From: Turritopsis dohrnii
Lineage: Eukaryota; Cnidaria; Hydrozoa; Anthoathecata; Oceaniidae
Length of the DNA stretch: 64,000 nucleotides
Assembly (NCBI GenBank): GCA_027922465.2
Contig: BQMF02000586.1
Span: 168,918 to 232,917 of the forward strand
Direction: 5' to 3'
Shown here one piece after another: positions 1 through 10,823 of this stretch (within the stretch, counting starts at the first letter, position 1; every line of letters starts with the position of its first letter). The translations under genes and the position numbers were made by a program. The notes below the pieces were generated by a model. That model did not search any database, was not told where the DNA came from, and was given only the letters and a program-made list of their open reading frames with translations.

Positions 1-739
1 GTTGAAGTGTGTTGATATTAACAGTGGAAACAGTAAGAGTAGAACGAAGCAGTTGACAAATATCCAAGTAAGAAAGAAACAAGGAATGCGAATACTTGGC
101 TCTGTCGATGATTTTGCCTTGGTAAAAGCTACTAACTTAACTTGTAATAGTTCGTTATCTCGAAGAGCTCAAAAAACAAAGAACCAATTATGACAACTTC
201 TATCAGAAGTGATATGTTAATAAAGAGGGATCAATTTTAGTACCTGTGTATTCGTGCTAGAATGGAAACCATGAAAGAAAGCTTACAAAATTGATAATCG
301 AATTGGTTCTGGACACTATATTTATATCTCTACAAGTGAAACAAACAGTATAAAACATGGGAGTATATAATTACATCAATACTGTCACATCAGTTGTTAC
401 AAATAGAATGCAATTATACCACGACCCGTGTACTTCATTTTTGTCATTTCGTGACCTCCCTCACCAAATTTTCAAAAATTTTCAAGTTTTTCTCCTGCAG
501 TTTTTGAGAAATAAAGTCACATTTTTATTAATTTAAGCGATATACTCGATATATCAAGTAAAAAAAACCCCAAATGAATATTCTAACCTTTTCATCGATG
601 CGCAAACTCAATCATTCCGTTCTGTGAAATAAACTTCTCTGTGTTTATCTTATCCATTTTGCCAGCGTAAATGACGGAGAATTAAGGCAGTTTACTGATA
701 AAACATTTGAAAATCATTGCTACGCGAACAAATTGGATA
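1..739. other. AT-rich non-coding stretch
   Basis: No supported gene. A 63-codon open frame at 2-193 has no ATG start and no recognisable motif. I see no repeat structure before the MITE that begins at 740. Confidence 0.5.
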
Positions 740-1884
740 CCCAGCAGGCACCAAACGTTATACTAACGTTAGTGTTACGTTATTTTTTACGTTGTGGTAA
801 CGTTAGTGGTTGGTTAGAATGGAAGTCTTTTTTAAATTAGTATAACGTTAAATACTTACGTTAGTACAACGTTAAATACTTACGTTAATATAACGTTAAA
901 TACTTACGTTAGTATAACGTTAAATACTTACGTTAGTCTAACGTTAGAAAGTTACATCAGAACAACGTTAAATTTCGTTAATCTACGTTGTATTAACAAC
1001 ATCAAAATGTTATGACATTGTAATGACTTTTAAAGTCATTATAAACAAATCCCGGTGTCCATCCCAACAAAGCAAGTAAAATGACAAAAAAAAAACAGCG
1101 AATAGTCATAGAAGTTGATATTTACCTTTAATTGACAAGAAAAGCATATTTTTATGTCAATATTTACGCATGCCTAATAGAAGAAAAAGAAACAAATATA
1201 AGTGAAGGTGTAAAACGAATGCTTGTGGTTACGGCAAATTGCAATATATGAAAATCAACGGAAATTCATGCTATCCATTCTAACCAACCACTAACGTTAC
1301 CACAACGTAAAAAATAACGTAACACTAACGTTAGTATAACGTAAGTTAACGAAATTTAACGTTATACTAACGTAAGAATTTAACGTTAGACTAACGTAAG
1401 TATTTAACGTTATACTAACGTAAGTATTTAACGTTATACTAACGTAAGTATTTAACGTTATACTAATTAAAAAAAGACTTCCATTCTAACCAACCACTAA
1501 CGTTACCACAACGTAAAAAATAACGTAACACTAACGTTAGTATAACGTAAGTTAACGAAATTTAACGTTATACTAACGTAAGAATTTAACGTTAGACTAA
1601 CGTAAGTATTTAACGTTATACTAACGTAAGTATTTAACGTTATACTAATTAAAAAAAGACTTCCATTCTAACCAACCACCAACGTTACCACAACGTAAAA
1701 ACTAACGTAACACTAACGTTAGTATAACGTAAATTAACGAAATTTAACGTTGTCCTGATGTAACTTTCTAACGTTGTACTAACGTAAGTAGTTAACGTTG
1801 GAGTAACGTTGGATTTACGTTGGTAACGCTAAACCTAGAACCAACGTTAGACTAACGTTGAATAAACGTTGGGTGCCTGCTGGG
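740..1884. mobile_element. Foldback MITE made of AACGTT palindromes, CCCAG termini, TA target duplication
   Basis: The element opens with CCCAGCAGGCACC and closes with its inverse, GGTGCCTGCTGGG. The dinucleotide TA sits directly outside both ends (738-739 and 1885-1886), which suggests a TA target-site duplication. Both arms are built from short self-complementary blocks around AACGTTA spaced by ACTTACGTT-like segments, so the arms can pair along their length. The right arm contains three successive copies of a block beginning CATTCTAACCAACCA (about 1277, 1482 and 1667). The central 1010-1260 part is non-palindromic. There is no coding capacity, so mobilisation would depend on a transposase elsewhere. 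Confidence 0.8.
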
Positions 1885-1886
1885 TA

Positions 1887-3218
1887 AGTATTGATGACAA
1901 TGGTTTAAAAACTACGTTTGTATCGTAAAGAGTAAAACATATTCGCGAAAACCAAAGAAGGGTTGCAATATCATATATAAAATATCAATATCATCCTAAA
2001 AGTGTTATAAACACTTTAACTGACGTCACCAAAATTGAACGAGCCAAAAAGAAAAGAGAGAAAAGAAAAACTAAGCGTTTTATTAAACGATTTTATTGCT
2101 GGCAAATATAGAAATTTACGTCTAAAAACAAGATTTAAGTCAAAATATCCAGAATTTCTTTTTAATCAACCACCAAATTGGCGACAAAGTGAATTGGTAT
2201 TCCTCGGTAATCAAGATGGTGGGGCGGTACTTTTAGATGACAATAACGAATATTTTTCATTTTTATATAGGGTCTGTTACAAAAATCCTTGTTTTACGTC
2301 GGACGGACAAATGTATACTTAGGGCTACATAAAAAACAAATATGAAAAATATTTCTATAAATACAGTATAGTTACAGTACAATATGTGCTTCTATGAAAA
2401 CATTATGTCAACTAATGGTTACGAATGCAAGGTGGTTTCTATACTGTGTTTACATTATATACTGTAGTGATTAGTTGATATTTATACATACTCCATTTCA
2501 TACATTTGTGATATTAATCATTTTCTTTTAGAGCGTTGTTGACAACTGTATTATATGAATGCAATTTTTTTTTATTTTTTTCTGAAAATCATACTCAAAT
2601 CACTCCTCCACAGGTGATGTCTAGCCATTGAAACCTACTTTTAAAATGTTTTAGTTTGAACCTTGTTTCAATTTTTGTTATAATCTGTTTGAAGGATATA
2701 CTTAGGATATAAATCATTTGGAAGATTTTGTACAAAGTCTCATTTTCCAAGAAACAATGAAAGAGTATCAAGGTTACATTAAATGAAGATGTTCTAATCA
2801 GAGTTGTTTTTATGTTGGAGTGTTTATATAGAAATCACACAGTTAGTGTTGTTTTATTAGGGCTACTGGTACCGAAAACTGGGATTTTCATCTGTCAAAT
2901 ATTTATTCTATGCTTCCATGGTTCTTTGTTATTTTTGATTACCGTAAATACTGTTAATTTTGTTTGTTAATTAAGATAATTATTCATGCACTTAGTTAGT
3001 TTATATTTTTATTTCGCCAGTGTATAAATAAATCTTACAATCTATGACCGTAGATAATGGCTGGAGCTAGCAGAAGGCTGAAGTGCCTTTTCACCAAACC
3101 CCTTGCAGTCAGATATATACAAAATAACTAGTTTACTTTCAATATACCTACGAATAATACTACAATATTACATGTCTATGTAGGAATATACAAGCAAGAG
3201 GATAGCGTCCGGATTTAG
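1887..3218. other. Non-coding stretch with one weak ORF (2035-2322, +)
   Basis: The only long frame, 2035-2322 on +, encodes about 95 residues with a lysine/arginine-rich start and starts from TTG rather than ATG. It could be an exon of a host gene, but I see no convincing splice signals and do not recognise the protein. The rest (2323-3218) is AT-rich with no gene. Confidence 0.3.
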
Positions 3219-3955
3219 TAAGTAAGTAAGTAATATCAGCAAAACGAATATGAATATGAAAAGGACTGCCTAACAAAATTGGGAAACTTCAGTGTCATTA
3301 CTAAGTAACCCTGATTTAACAGATCTTTTGAATTGATTGAGAGACCGGGAGTTTTTTTCTACATTTTGCAAAATATTGTTCCATAAGGTAGGACCACGAT
3401 ATAGAATGGAGAAAGTGCTTATTTTCAAGCGTTTTTGAGGGATTTTAAAGTTGTTTTCCGAGTATCTAGTATTATATTTATTATTAATGATCAAAAATTG
3501 TTTATGAAAAATCATTGGGGTTAACTCAAGTTTATTTTAACATAAACGTTAAAATTTGGTATACGTTTAATTTGTAGATATTTAGGATCCCAAGTTTGGT
3601 AAATAAAGGTTCGGAGGGAGTAAATCGATCTACTCCGAAAATAATCCTGCAAGCGTGCTTTTGTTTGCAGTATAGTTTCTTAAGCTTAGTTTGGTTAGTA
3701 CTTGCCCATACTATATTGCAATAGGTTAGGTGACTATGTATAAATGAAAAATATAGTAGTTTTAGAGACTTTAAGTTGACATATGGTTTTGCTATACGAA
3801 GTATTCCAAGATTTTTAGATATCTTATTTTAGATATCTTATTTTGTCAAGAAGAAGAGGAATTTTCTCTTTTTATCTCATTATTGTTAATTGAGAGTGTC
3901 GGTAGTTTCAATGGAAGATCATCGACGCTTGATGGTTTACAAAACAAGACATATA
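3219..3955 (-). pseudogene. LINE ORF2, C-terminal part (3' segment of a split LINE)
   Basis: On the minus strand, 3846-3955 and 3270-3515 encode pieces of the region downstream of a non-LTR reverse transcriptase: a thumb-like segment followed by the typical C-terminal tail (RGPTLWNNI then an S-hydrophobic run near the stop). The frame is broken between the two pieces. The 3' side ends near a TAAG microsatellite at about 3219-3233, a common LINE tail. The part at 3846-3955 continues directly from the RT core at 4967-5600 once the inserted element 3956-4966 is removed. The copy is 5'-truncated and dead. Confidence 0.75.
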
Positions 3956-4966
3956 TGGTTGCTAAAATGTAGCAATATTCAATAACATCATATAATGTTT
4001 GTGATATACTATATATATTCAACCAACACATTATATATATTCAACCAACACATTATATATATTCAATGAAACATTATATTATAGATTAATAATTCGTATT
4101 GTTCAGTGATACTATATTTATGTTCAACGACACATTACATATTCAATAAAAAATCGAACATATTCAATGAAATATGTATTTAATATGTTCAGCAAAATGT
4201 CTTCGTGTTCAATAAACCATATTCCATTTAAATCATAATTTTTATAGTAACTACTTATATAATAACCTTGCGTTGTATAGTCTGTGTTTTAAACTGTCTG
4301 GTCCTCGAAATCTAAAATCGTGCAGGTCATCCTAGCAGGACGAATCTTGTCAAACTTCAGCTCAAGTCAACAAGTAGCTGCCAGTCGTGTTTTAAGGCCA
4401 GCTTTTTCTTTTTATTTCCTCTGCGAATATTTTCAAACGCTTCATTAGAAGAGAAAGCAGACTAGCTGATTGGTAATAGTCCTGTTGAAAAGCAAGTAGC
4501 GTGACGATCATTTTGTCCAGAACCACTGAGAACACACTTAACTCATCCAAAGAATAATCCTTTTGCCCAATACGATTTACTAAAAGGGCTATTTGATGGA
4601 AAAATTCCTGAATAGATGGATCTCTATGAATGATGTTTACTGTAGCTGCCGCCATATTTTTTTCTAGTTCCCGCGAAAATTAAGCCAAACGATATTACCT
4701 GTTCAATTTCCAGACCAGATTACAAACTAGTATTTCGTTGACCATATATTGTGTGGTTGAATATAATTTCAATCCATTGCATATATAAGAAGTCACAAAC
4801 CTGATAAAATATCGTGAACATATGATAACTTATATATAATATATACAACGAGCATTATAAATATAGCATATTAATAAATCTCACCGAATATTTCATTTCG
4901 ATAGATAATATTGTATGATTGAAAATATAAAATACTTCATTGAATATTGCTACATTTGAGCAACCA
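3956..4966 (-). mobile_element. TA-flanked TIR element, copy 1 (1,011 bp), inserted in the LINE
   Basis: The element starts TGGTTGCTAAAATGTAGC and ends with the inverse of TGGTTGCTCAAATGTAGC; the terminal inverted repeats are about 28 bp. TA flanks both ends (3954-3955 and 4967-4968), as for Tc1/mariner-type insertion. It contains AT-rich blocks with repeated ATTCAACCAACACATTATAT-like units and one 87-codon ORF. A second copy lies at 45121-46121. It encodes no recognisable transposase, so I treat it as non-autonomous. Removing it restores the interrupted LINE reading frame, which confirms the borders. Confidence 0.9.
4392..4655 (-). CDS. 87-aa ORF inside TA element, function unknown
   Basis: The frame starts at an ATG (MAAATVNIIHRDPS) and ends at TAA. 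It is mostly helical in look, leucine-rich in the middle (LLSLLMKRLKIF), with a basic C-terminus (KRKSWP). It shows no DDE or HTH motif I can recognise. The copy at 45557-45823 encodes the same protein except for one inserted threonine, so the frame is intact in both. It may be a captured host exon or a small element-encoded protein; because the two element copies are very similar overall, an intact frame is only weak evidence of function. Confidence 0.5.
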   Translation of the reverse strand: MAAATVNIIHRDPSIQEFFHQIALLVNRIGQKDYSLDELSVFSVVLDKMIVTLLAFQQDYYQSASLLSLLMKRLKIFAEEIKRKSWP

Positions 4967-5615
4967 TAGACATATTTAGTTTTATTTACATTTAGAGAAA
5001 GTGTATTACTTCTAAACCACTCTTCTACATATTTAAGTTATTTGTTAACAATGTCAAAGAGTGATTTAATATTTTTGTGCGAAGAAAATAGGTTAGCGTC
5101 ATCAGCAAAGAGAACAAATTTTAAGATATAAGATGCTAGGTAAAGATCATACAATAAAAAAGTGATGGACCAAAAATAGACCCTTGGGGTACACCACATT
5201 TTAAAAGTTGAAGAGGGGTTCTTTTTGTTTCATACGTGACACATTGTTTTCGACCAGTGAGATAATCTTTAAACCATAAGAAATTATTATTACATACACC
5301 ATAGTGTTTTAGTTTCGACAGAATAATTTTATGATCTACTGCATCAAACGCCTTCGAAAGATCAATGAAGACTCCTAATGTGTAAAGGTTATTAGTAAAA
5401 GCATTACTGAGATCACTTATTAGATTTAATACTGCATTGTCAGTTGAATCTCCTTTTTGGAATCCGAATTGTTTCTGGTATAGCATGTTGTTGTAGACAA
5501 GATGTTTATAGAGTCTATTGTACATTACGCTCAAGGATTTTTGAAAAGCAGGGAAGTACAGAAATGGGTCTATAGATTTCATATGGAATGTATTACTCAT
5601 AGTGTGTACATGCTG
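4967..5615 (-). pseudogene. LINE reverse transcriptase core (5' segment of the split LINE)
   Basis: The minus-strand frame 5136-5600 carries the reverse-transcriptase fingers and palm: FIDLSKAFDAVDHKI, then GVPQGSIFGPSLF. Further downstream (5075-5115), in another frame, is FADDANLF, the catalytic DD box. After it comes a segment ending in a LNVNKTKY-like motif that runs up to the insertion at 4967. The order and motifs are those of jockey/CR1/L2-type LINEs. A frameshift lies between the GVPQG and FADD boxes. The 5' end is truncated near 5,615; no endonuclease domain is present. Confidence 0.85.
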
Positions 5616-6113
5616 CGTATCCGAATATCAAATTATACCATGAAATATTTTTGTGTTCCATTTGTTGCAATATACATAAGCAAAAATGAATATTAGTCGG
5701 AAGGTTAATTATGTACACATTTACTTAATAGAGCAGCACAGATGTAGCTAATATGATATTCCATTGTTATAAAGGTTATTCGTTTTTTTTCCCGAGTCAG
5801 ATTCGTTACTTGCACGATTGTTAAAAAGGTTTTGACATTAATAAAATAAAAAGCGCTCTCAACCAAAACAAAACTGGAAAATCAGTTGGTTCTGATAGGG
5901 AGGTCACGTAAAGTATTTACCAGAGCTTTTTTCTTTTTTTTGTTATGAATCATGATCTAAATGTAGACGTCATCACAAAAATATGTCTTTCAACAACCAG
6001 TCGTTACACTGATTATGAATTTATTTCTCTTTCATTTAAATTTATTGAGATGATTCAATTCATGTTCCCAGAGACTGGGGGAAATTGGCATACACAGAAA
6101 TGATATTTCTTGA
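5616..6113. other. No gene seen
   Basis: AT-rich sequence without a supported gene or a repeat I could define. Confidence 0.4.
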
Positions 6114-6362
6114 CCAGATAAAAATCGAAGTGAGTATGCTATTCAATGTGACCAAAATACAGTTGAACAAAGTGGGTGTCAACTATGGTTTTCACAAAGA
6201 AAAAGCAGAATAACCTCAAGTAACGCCCATAGAATCCTCACAGGAAAACGGAATTTAAGTCATTGGCAGATGATCTCATCCATTCAAAAATATACCGACG
6301 ATTTTTTCTCAGTTCGGGCAAGATGCTATAAAACATGGGAGGATATGTGGATCTATTGCTAA
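6114..6362 (+). pseudogene. YqaJ-type exonuclease fragment
   Basis: An 82-codon open frame between TGA (6111) and TAA (6360) encodes EQSGCQLWFSQRKSRITSSN followed by AHRIL. This is the characteristic start of the YqaJ/lambda-exonuclease-like fold (QS..W...RK.RIT.SN). The rest of the nuclease (the D and E-x-K catalytic region) is not found downstream in one frame. No ATG start exists. YqaJ-type proteins are abundant in multi-copy gene families of marine invertebrates, and this looks like a relic of one. Confidence 0.6.
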
Positions 6363-7299
6363 AGACTTATATAAAATTATTTCTAATAAGTATGAAATAA
6401 AGAAACTTTTTCTACTGCACTTCAGACTTTCGTCATGAGTTTGTTTACATTTTAATCAAGTATGCCCTAGTTCTGAATAAGGTTAAGAGAAACATCATAT
6501 CATTTTTGGAAAGGTGTATTGCAAAAAAAGAAAAGTTAAAATAACTTACCTTATGACTATCTTTCTTTTTCTCACAAACTACTCTTGATTATATCTTCAT
6601 TGAGACAAATAGCGATAGTTAGCGAAAGTATATTAATTTTATTAATGTTGTTTTATGTGATATGATCTTCTATTTACATGAAACTAGGAAGTCTAAGAGT
6701 AGAATACTTTTTTCTGTTTTCTCAAACTAGTTTGACGACCTCACGCAGCGTTTAATTATAATGAAATTTTTCTGAGTTTATTCATTTCAAGTTATGGTGA
6801 TTAACTAGCATAACTCGAATTTCATTCTGTCTTCTCAAACCATTTTGATAATCTTGCACAATTACGTAATACGATATCTTTCTATTTCCTTTAACATAAT
6901 GATGATTTACTGATATTCTCGTAATTTCATGTGATTAGTTACAGTACAACCCTATTAAAGGGGAAGTTCAGTCTAATTTTTAAGATTTCCCCGTAAGGGT
7001 AAATCTTATTTATTTCGGCTTTCTGGTCTATCCTCTAAGAACTGCGCGACACCCGTTTTTCGCCCGGTTCCGAATCGGTTATCAATTTCAAAATGGTTGT
7101 TATTAATGGATGATTTTTGGGCTGATGTAAGTTTATGTTTATGTTATTCGTTCATTCATATTGTTATTATTGAGATTCCCCCATTGAGACAAGTTTTATT
7201 TATCATTATCATCATTCACAACATTTACCCCCAGCATGCCCTTTAAGTGGTAAGCTGCGAGGATAACTTGCCCTAGCGAAGCCTGAGTGTTATGCTGCG
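6363..7299. other. No gene seen
   Basis: AT-rich. The part from about 6,950 to 7,330 may be the 5' flank or terminus of the Helentron that follows, but I could not fix a border. Confidence 0.35.
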
Positions 7300-7367
7300 A
7301 GGGAGAACAACACCAGGTGTATTTCATGATTATCACATAGAGAAAGCTAATTGAATGTATTATCATC

Positions 7368-8120
7368 ATGAGTTATGACATAGTTAAATCAGTACTAGGA
7401 TCATTCCACCAGGGCCATACTAAATTTGGTACTACAGCAGGTATTCAGTGTTCATGTAATTCCCTTCTTTCACTTTGTTGGTCATCCATGAGAAGGGCTA
7501 GAACATGGACCAATCTTGATTTAGATTATGTGTTAGAGCAGGGAAACATAAATTTTAGAAATGTTGGTATCCCAAGAACTCTTTTCTGTGATGAACTACC
7601 AAGAACAGTATATATTGCAGACCAGGAACTTGCTGTTGAATACTTAAATACAACTGATGGAGAATTTTTCCAAGGTGGTGCAATTAACTTCATAGATATG
7701 AATTATGTCATCCAAAGTCATTCTACAGGCATAATTGTTTTCATTGAAGGTTACTGTGTGTCAATAATATTTGATGACAATTTCTATGTTTTTGATTCCC
7801 ATAGCCGTGATCAAAGAGGAGAGCATTGTACCCCGGGAACATCTGTTCTTCTTAAATTTCAAATTCTGTCACATGTGAAAAATTACCTTATTGCTACATA
7901 TCTAGGTTCAAAAACATCATGTTATTTCCAAATGAAATACGTAAAAGTGGTAACTGAATTCACTGATAATGTGAAAAAAAGTATTTTTAGCAATTTCAAT
8001 TCTAAGAGGAGGGCTTTTTGGAATAAAACTTATGGAAAAAGAGTAGCAATGAAAAAGTGTGAAGAAAGAGATACCTTGAAACAAGGCTATGAAGGCACAA
8101 AAAAGAAAGCAATACTTTGA
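7368..8120 (+). pseudogene. Helentron-associated cysteine peptidase-like protein
   Basis: The frame begins at ATG. Residues 20-33 read FGTTAGIQCSCNSL, with a Q-x(0)-C..NS signature (Q27, C28), and residues 140-148 read YVFDSHSRD with a candidate catalytic H145. This Gln-Cys / Asp-Ser-His arrangement matches the papain-like deubiquitinase fold of herpesvirus tegument (C76) and OTU-type peptidases, domains known from Helitron-like elements. After about residue 235 the frame is lost and a lysine/arginine-rich tail continues at 8089-8301 in another frame. It presumably formed one protein with that basic tail. Function in transposition is unknown. Confidence 0.65.
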
Positions 8121-8301
8121 AAAAAAGGATACTGAACAACATATAGCTAAAAAGGCACGCATGTGCAAAACCAGTAAAAATTATTACACAAAAATTAAGG
8201 GTACAAAAAAACATGAGGCTAGAAAGAGACAGAAGCGTGAAGCAAGTAAACGGTATTACTATGATCATAAGAAGATGAAGAATAATGTTAATGTATTTTA
8301 A
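8089..8301 (+). pseudogene. Basic linker region of the Helentron first protein
   Basis: A 70-codon frame overlapping the end of the peptidase-like ORF. It is very rich in Lys, Arg and Tyr (for example ASKRYYYDHKKMK), resembling the basic, probably nucleic-acid-binding region that precedes the Helitron zinc fingers. The overlap in a different frame points to a frameshift near 8090 rather than a separate gene. Confidence 0.5.
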
Positions 8302-9831
8302 AAGGACATTACCAATGGACCCTATTTTATTTATGTTTGTTGCAACAGATGCTTATATAAACGATCAGTAAATTTATTTAAATACGAAAAATACTATTTC
8401 CCTGGAATTCAGGAATATTTATGTGTGGTCCAAAGTTTTGATAAAAAACACTATATATGTAAAACCTGTGATAAGAAATTAAAAAACCATAAGGTTCCAT
8501 CACAGTCTGTATTTAATAAGTTGAATTTGTTTGAATTACCATCACACTTGAGTGGTGTAAGAAAACTTGAAAGGGTTTTAATATCACGTAGAATATTATT
8601 TACTAAAATCGCAATAATGCCAAAAGGACAATTTCCTAAAATCAAAGGAGTTGTATGTAATATTCCTGTAGAAACTGAAAATATTTGTGACATTTTGCCT
8701 CGAGGAACACAGACTAGTGGAGTAGTTTTTGTTCAGTTAAAACGTAAATTATCGCATATGTCTCGTGTTTTTTCAGAACCTGTTCGTCCAGGTTTGATGT
8801 TATCATTACTCCAATATTTAAAAGAAAACAATCATTTGTATGCAGACATACAAATTAACACAAGTTATGTGTTAGATGATATTCTCCCAAAGTTCATAGA
8901 TGAAAATTCCATTGGTTTTGTTTTAAGCCAAACAGCACCCTTAGAACTTAAGTTTGTTCATGATGATATGGTTGCTCAAATTGTTTGTAGTGATAATCTA
9001 GATTGGAGCAATGAAGATCCTCTTGATACTTTTCGTGCCAATGCGAATGAGACTAAGTTAATCTCTGAGGTACCTCATCTCATTGTTGACCATGAAAATG
9101 CAATTGTAGCTCCTGGTGAAGGAAAAACACCTGTTCCTATAATTAGTGATGAGTTTTGTGAAGATTTGTCACATCCTCACTTATTTCCAACTGGAAAATT
9201 TGGATATAAAGTTAACAGAGCTATTCCATTGTCTCCTTCAAAGTATTTCAACCAGCGCCTTCTGAATTATTCGCAAAAATTTGCATCAGACTCTGATTAC
9301 ATTTTCTTTGCCCATCACATCGTGCAGCAGTTAAATCTCAAAAATAAGATAAATATAGCCCTAAAAAAAGTTGCAGGAGCAAATATTACAGCAGGGATGT
9401 TGAGTCAAGATTTTAATAAGACTGTAAAAAAGTATCTTGCTACTGATGAAGCTTACAAATTTATGAACACTGTGAAGGGTACACCTGCATATTGGAAAAA
9501 TATGTTGTCAGATGTTCTTGCTATGGTAAAACAGTTAGGTCTGCCATCCTATTTTATGACATTATCTTGTGCTGATGTTCGTTGGGATGAACTGGTTATG
9601 ATCATATCGAAATTAAAAGGCGAGGATATTTCAGTGGAAGAAGCACAGGGGCTTTCATATTTTGAAAGATGTAAGCTTTTAAATGACAACCCAGTATTAG
9701 TTGCTAGACATTTCCAGTACCGAGTTGAAAGCTTTTTTAAAAACATCATCTTAAATGGGCAACTGGGAAAGACTTTATATTATGCAATACGAGTAGAATT
9801 TCAAGTCCGTGGCAGCCCACATGTACACTGA
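8302..9831 (+). pseudogene. Helentron Rep, N-terminal part: zinc fingers to HUH motif
   Basis: An open frame without ATG runs from about 8302. It starts with a cysteine cluster (VCCNRCLYKRSV), then YICKTCDKKL, the paired CxxC fingers found at the N-terminus of Helitron proteins. Near 9150-9200 is SHPHLFPTGKFGY, the HPxLFPxG box conserved before the Rep domain. The frame ends in RGSPHVH, the HUH metal-binding motif of rolling-circle replication initiators, immediately followed by TGA (9829-9831); the conserved LLWI continues after the stop. Rep would nick DNA at the element end. Confidence 0.85.
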
Positions 9832-10823
9832 TTATTATGGATTTCTGAAATGCCAAAGCTGACCTCAGGAACTAAAAATGAATATATTAGGTTCGTTGAT
9901 AATGTTGCGTGTGCTAGTCTTCCAGATAAAACAGTATGTCCTCGACTTTATGATCTAGTTACTTGTATCAAGTGCATTCCCATTCAAAAACTTGCAAAAA
10001 ACAGAGAAATAAGGAATGCCGTTTTGGTTTTGGTCACTTTTTCACTGAGAAAACGTTGATTGCAGAGCCTTTGCAAAAAGATATTCCCGAGTTTGAAAAG
10101 CAACGAATTCTTGAAAAACGCCTAGCAATTCTAACCAAGGTTAAAAAATACATTGACGATTTTTTGAATCCTAGAATAAACAATTTCTTGTATCCTGAAA
10201 AGCCTAACTATTGTGAAATGGAATCAACCTTAAATATTTTGAATTCTCTGGGTATTTCAATAGAAGAATATGAATCAGCATTATCTGTTTCACCTGATGA
10301 TGATTTTCACTTGCATTTGAAACGTGCACCAAATTCATGTTTTATCAACAATTATTTTGAGGAAGGGCTTTTAGCATGGGAAGCGAATCTTGATATACAA
10401 CCAGTATTCAATCATTTTAAAGCTGTCACTTACATGTGTGCATACTTTAGCAAATCTGAAGATAAATGCTCTGAAGCCATGAAGCAAGCCTTGATTGAAG
10501 CTAAGGAGTTAGGATGTTCAGTTTTTGATGCAATGATAAAAGCCGCAAAAGCATATAGCAGTAATCGAGAATGTTCTGTACAGGAGGCTGTGTACCAGGT
10601 TATGCCAGAGTTATGGTTAAGGAAATGTTACCCCACAATTGTCTTCATCAACACAAATTTCCCTGAAATGAGATTTAGAATTTTCAAGTCTGAAAATGAA
10701 ATTGAAGAGTTACCTGAGGAGAGTAAAGAGATATTCAAACGTAACATGCTAGATAGATACTTAGATAGACCTAATAAGACTTTTATGAAAAGAAAATATG
10801 GTGTGCTTGATGACATGTGTTAG
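9832..10823 (+). pseudogene. Helentron Rep, C-terminal part with two-tyrosine motif
   Basis: After the TGA the same frame continues to about 9960, then switches to the frame of 9963-10823. The latter starts with YQVHSHSKTCKK and CRFGFGHFF, a histidine/cysteine-rich metal-binding segment of Helitron Rep. Around 10425-10460 is VTYMCAYFSKSEDKCSEAMK, which contains the two tyrosines (Y-x3-Y) that would attack the DNA strand. The frame ends at TAG 10821-10823, an in-frame nonsense codon: the following helicase is in the same frame. Confidence 0.85.

Noticed and set aside
3956..4031. Minus-strand frame 3846-4031 as a gene
   Set aside because: It is a chimera of LINE sequence and the terminus of the TA element.
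7917..8268. Hydrophobic minus-strand frames at 7.9-8.3 kb
   Set aside because: They are antisense shadows of the lysine-rich Helentron region.
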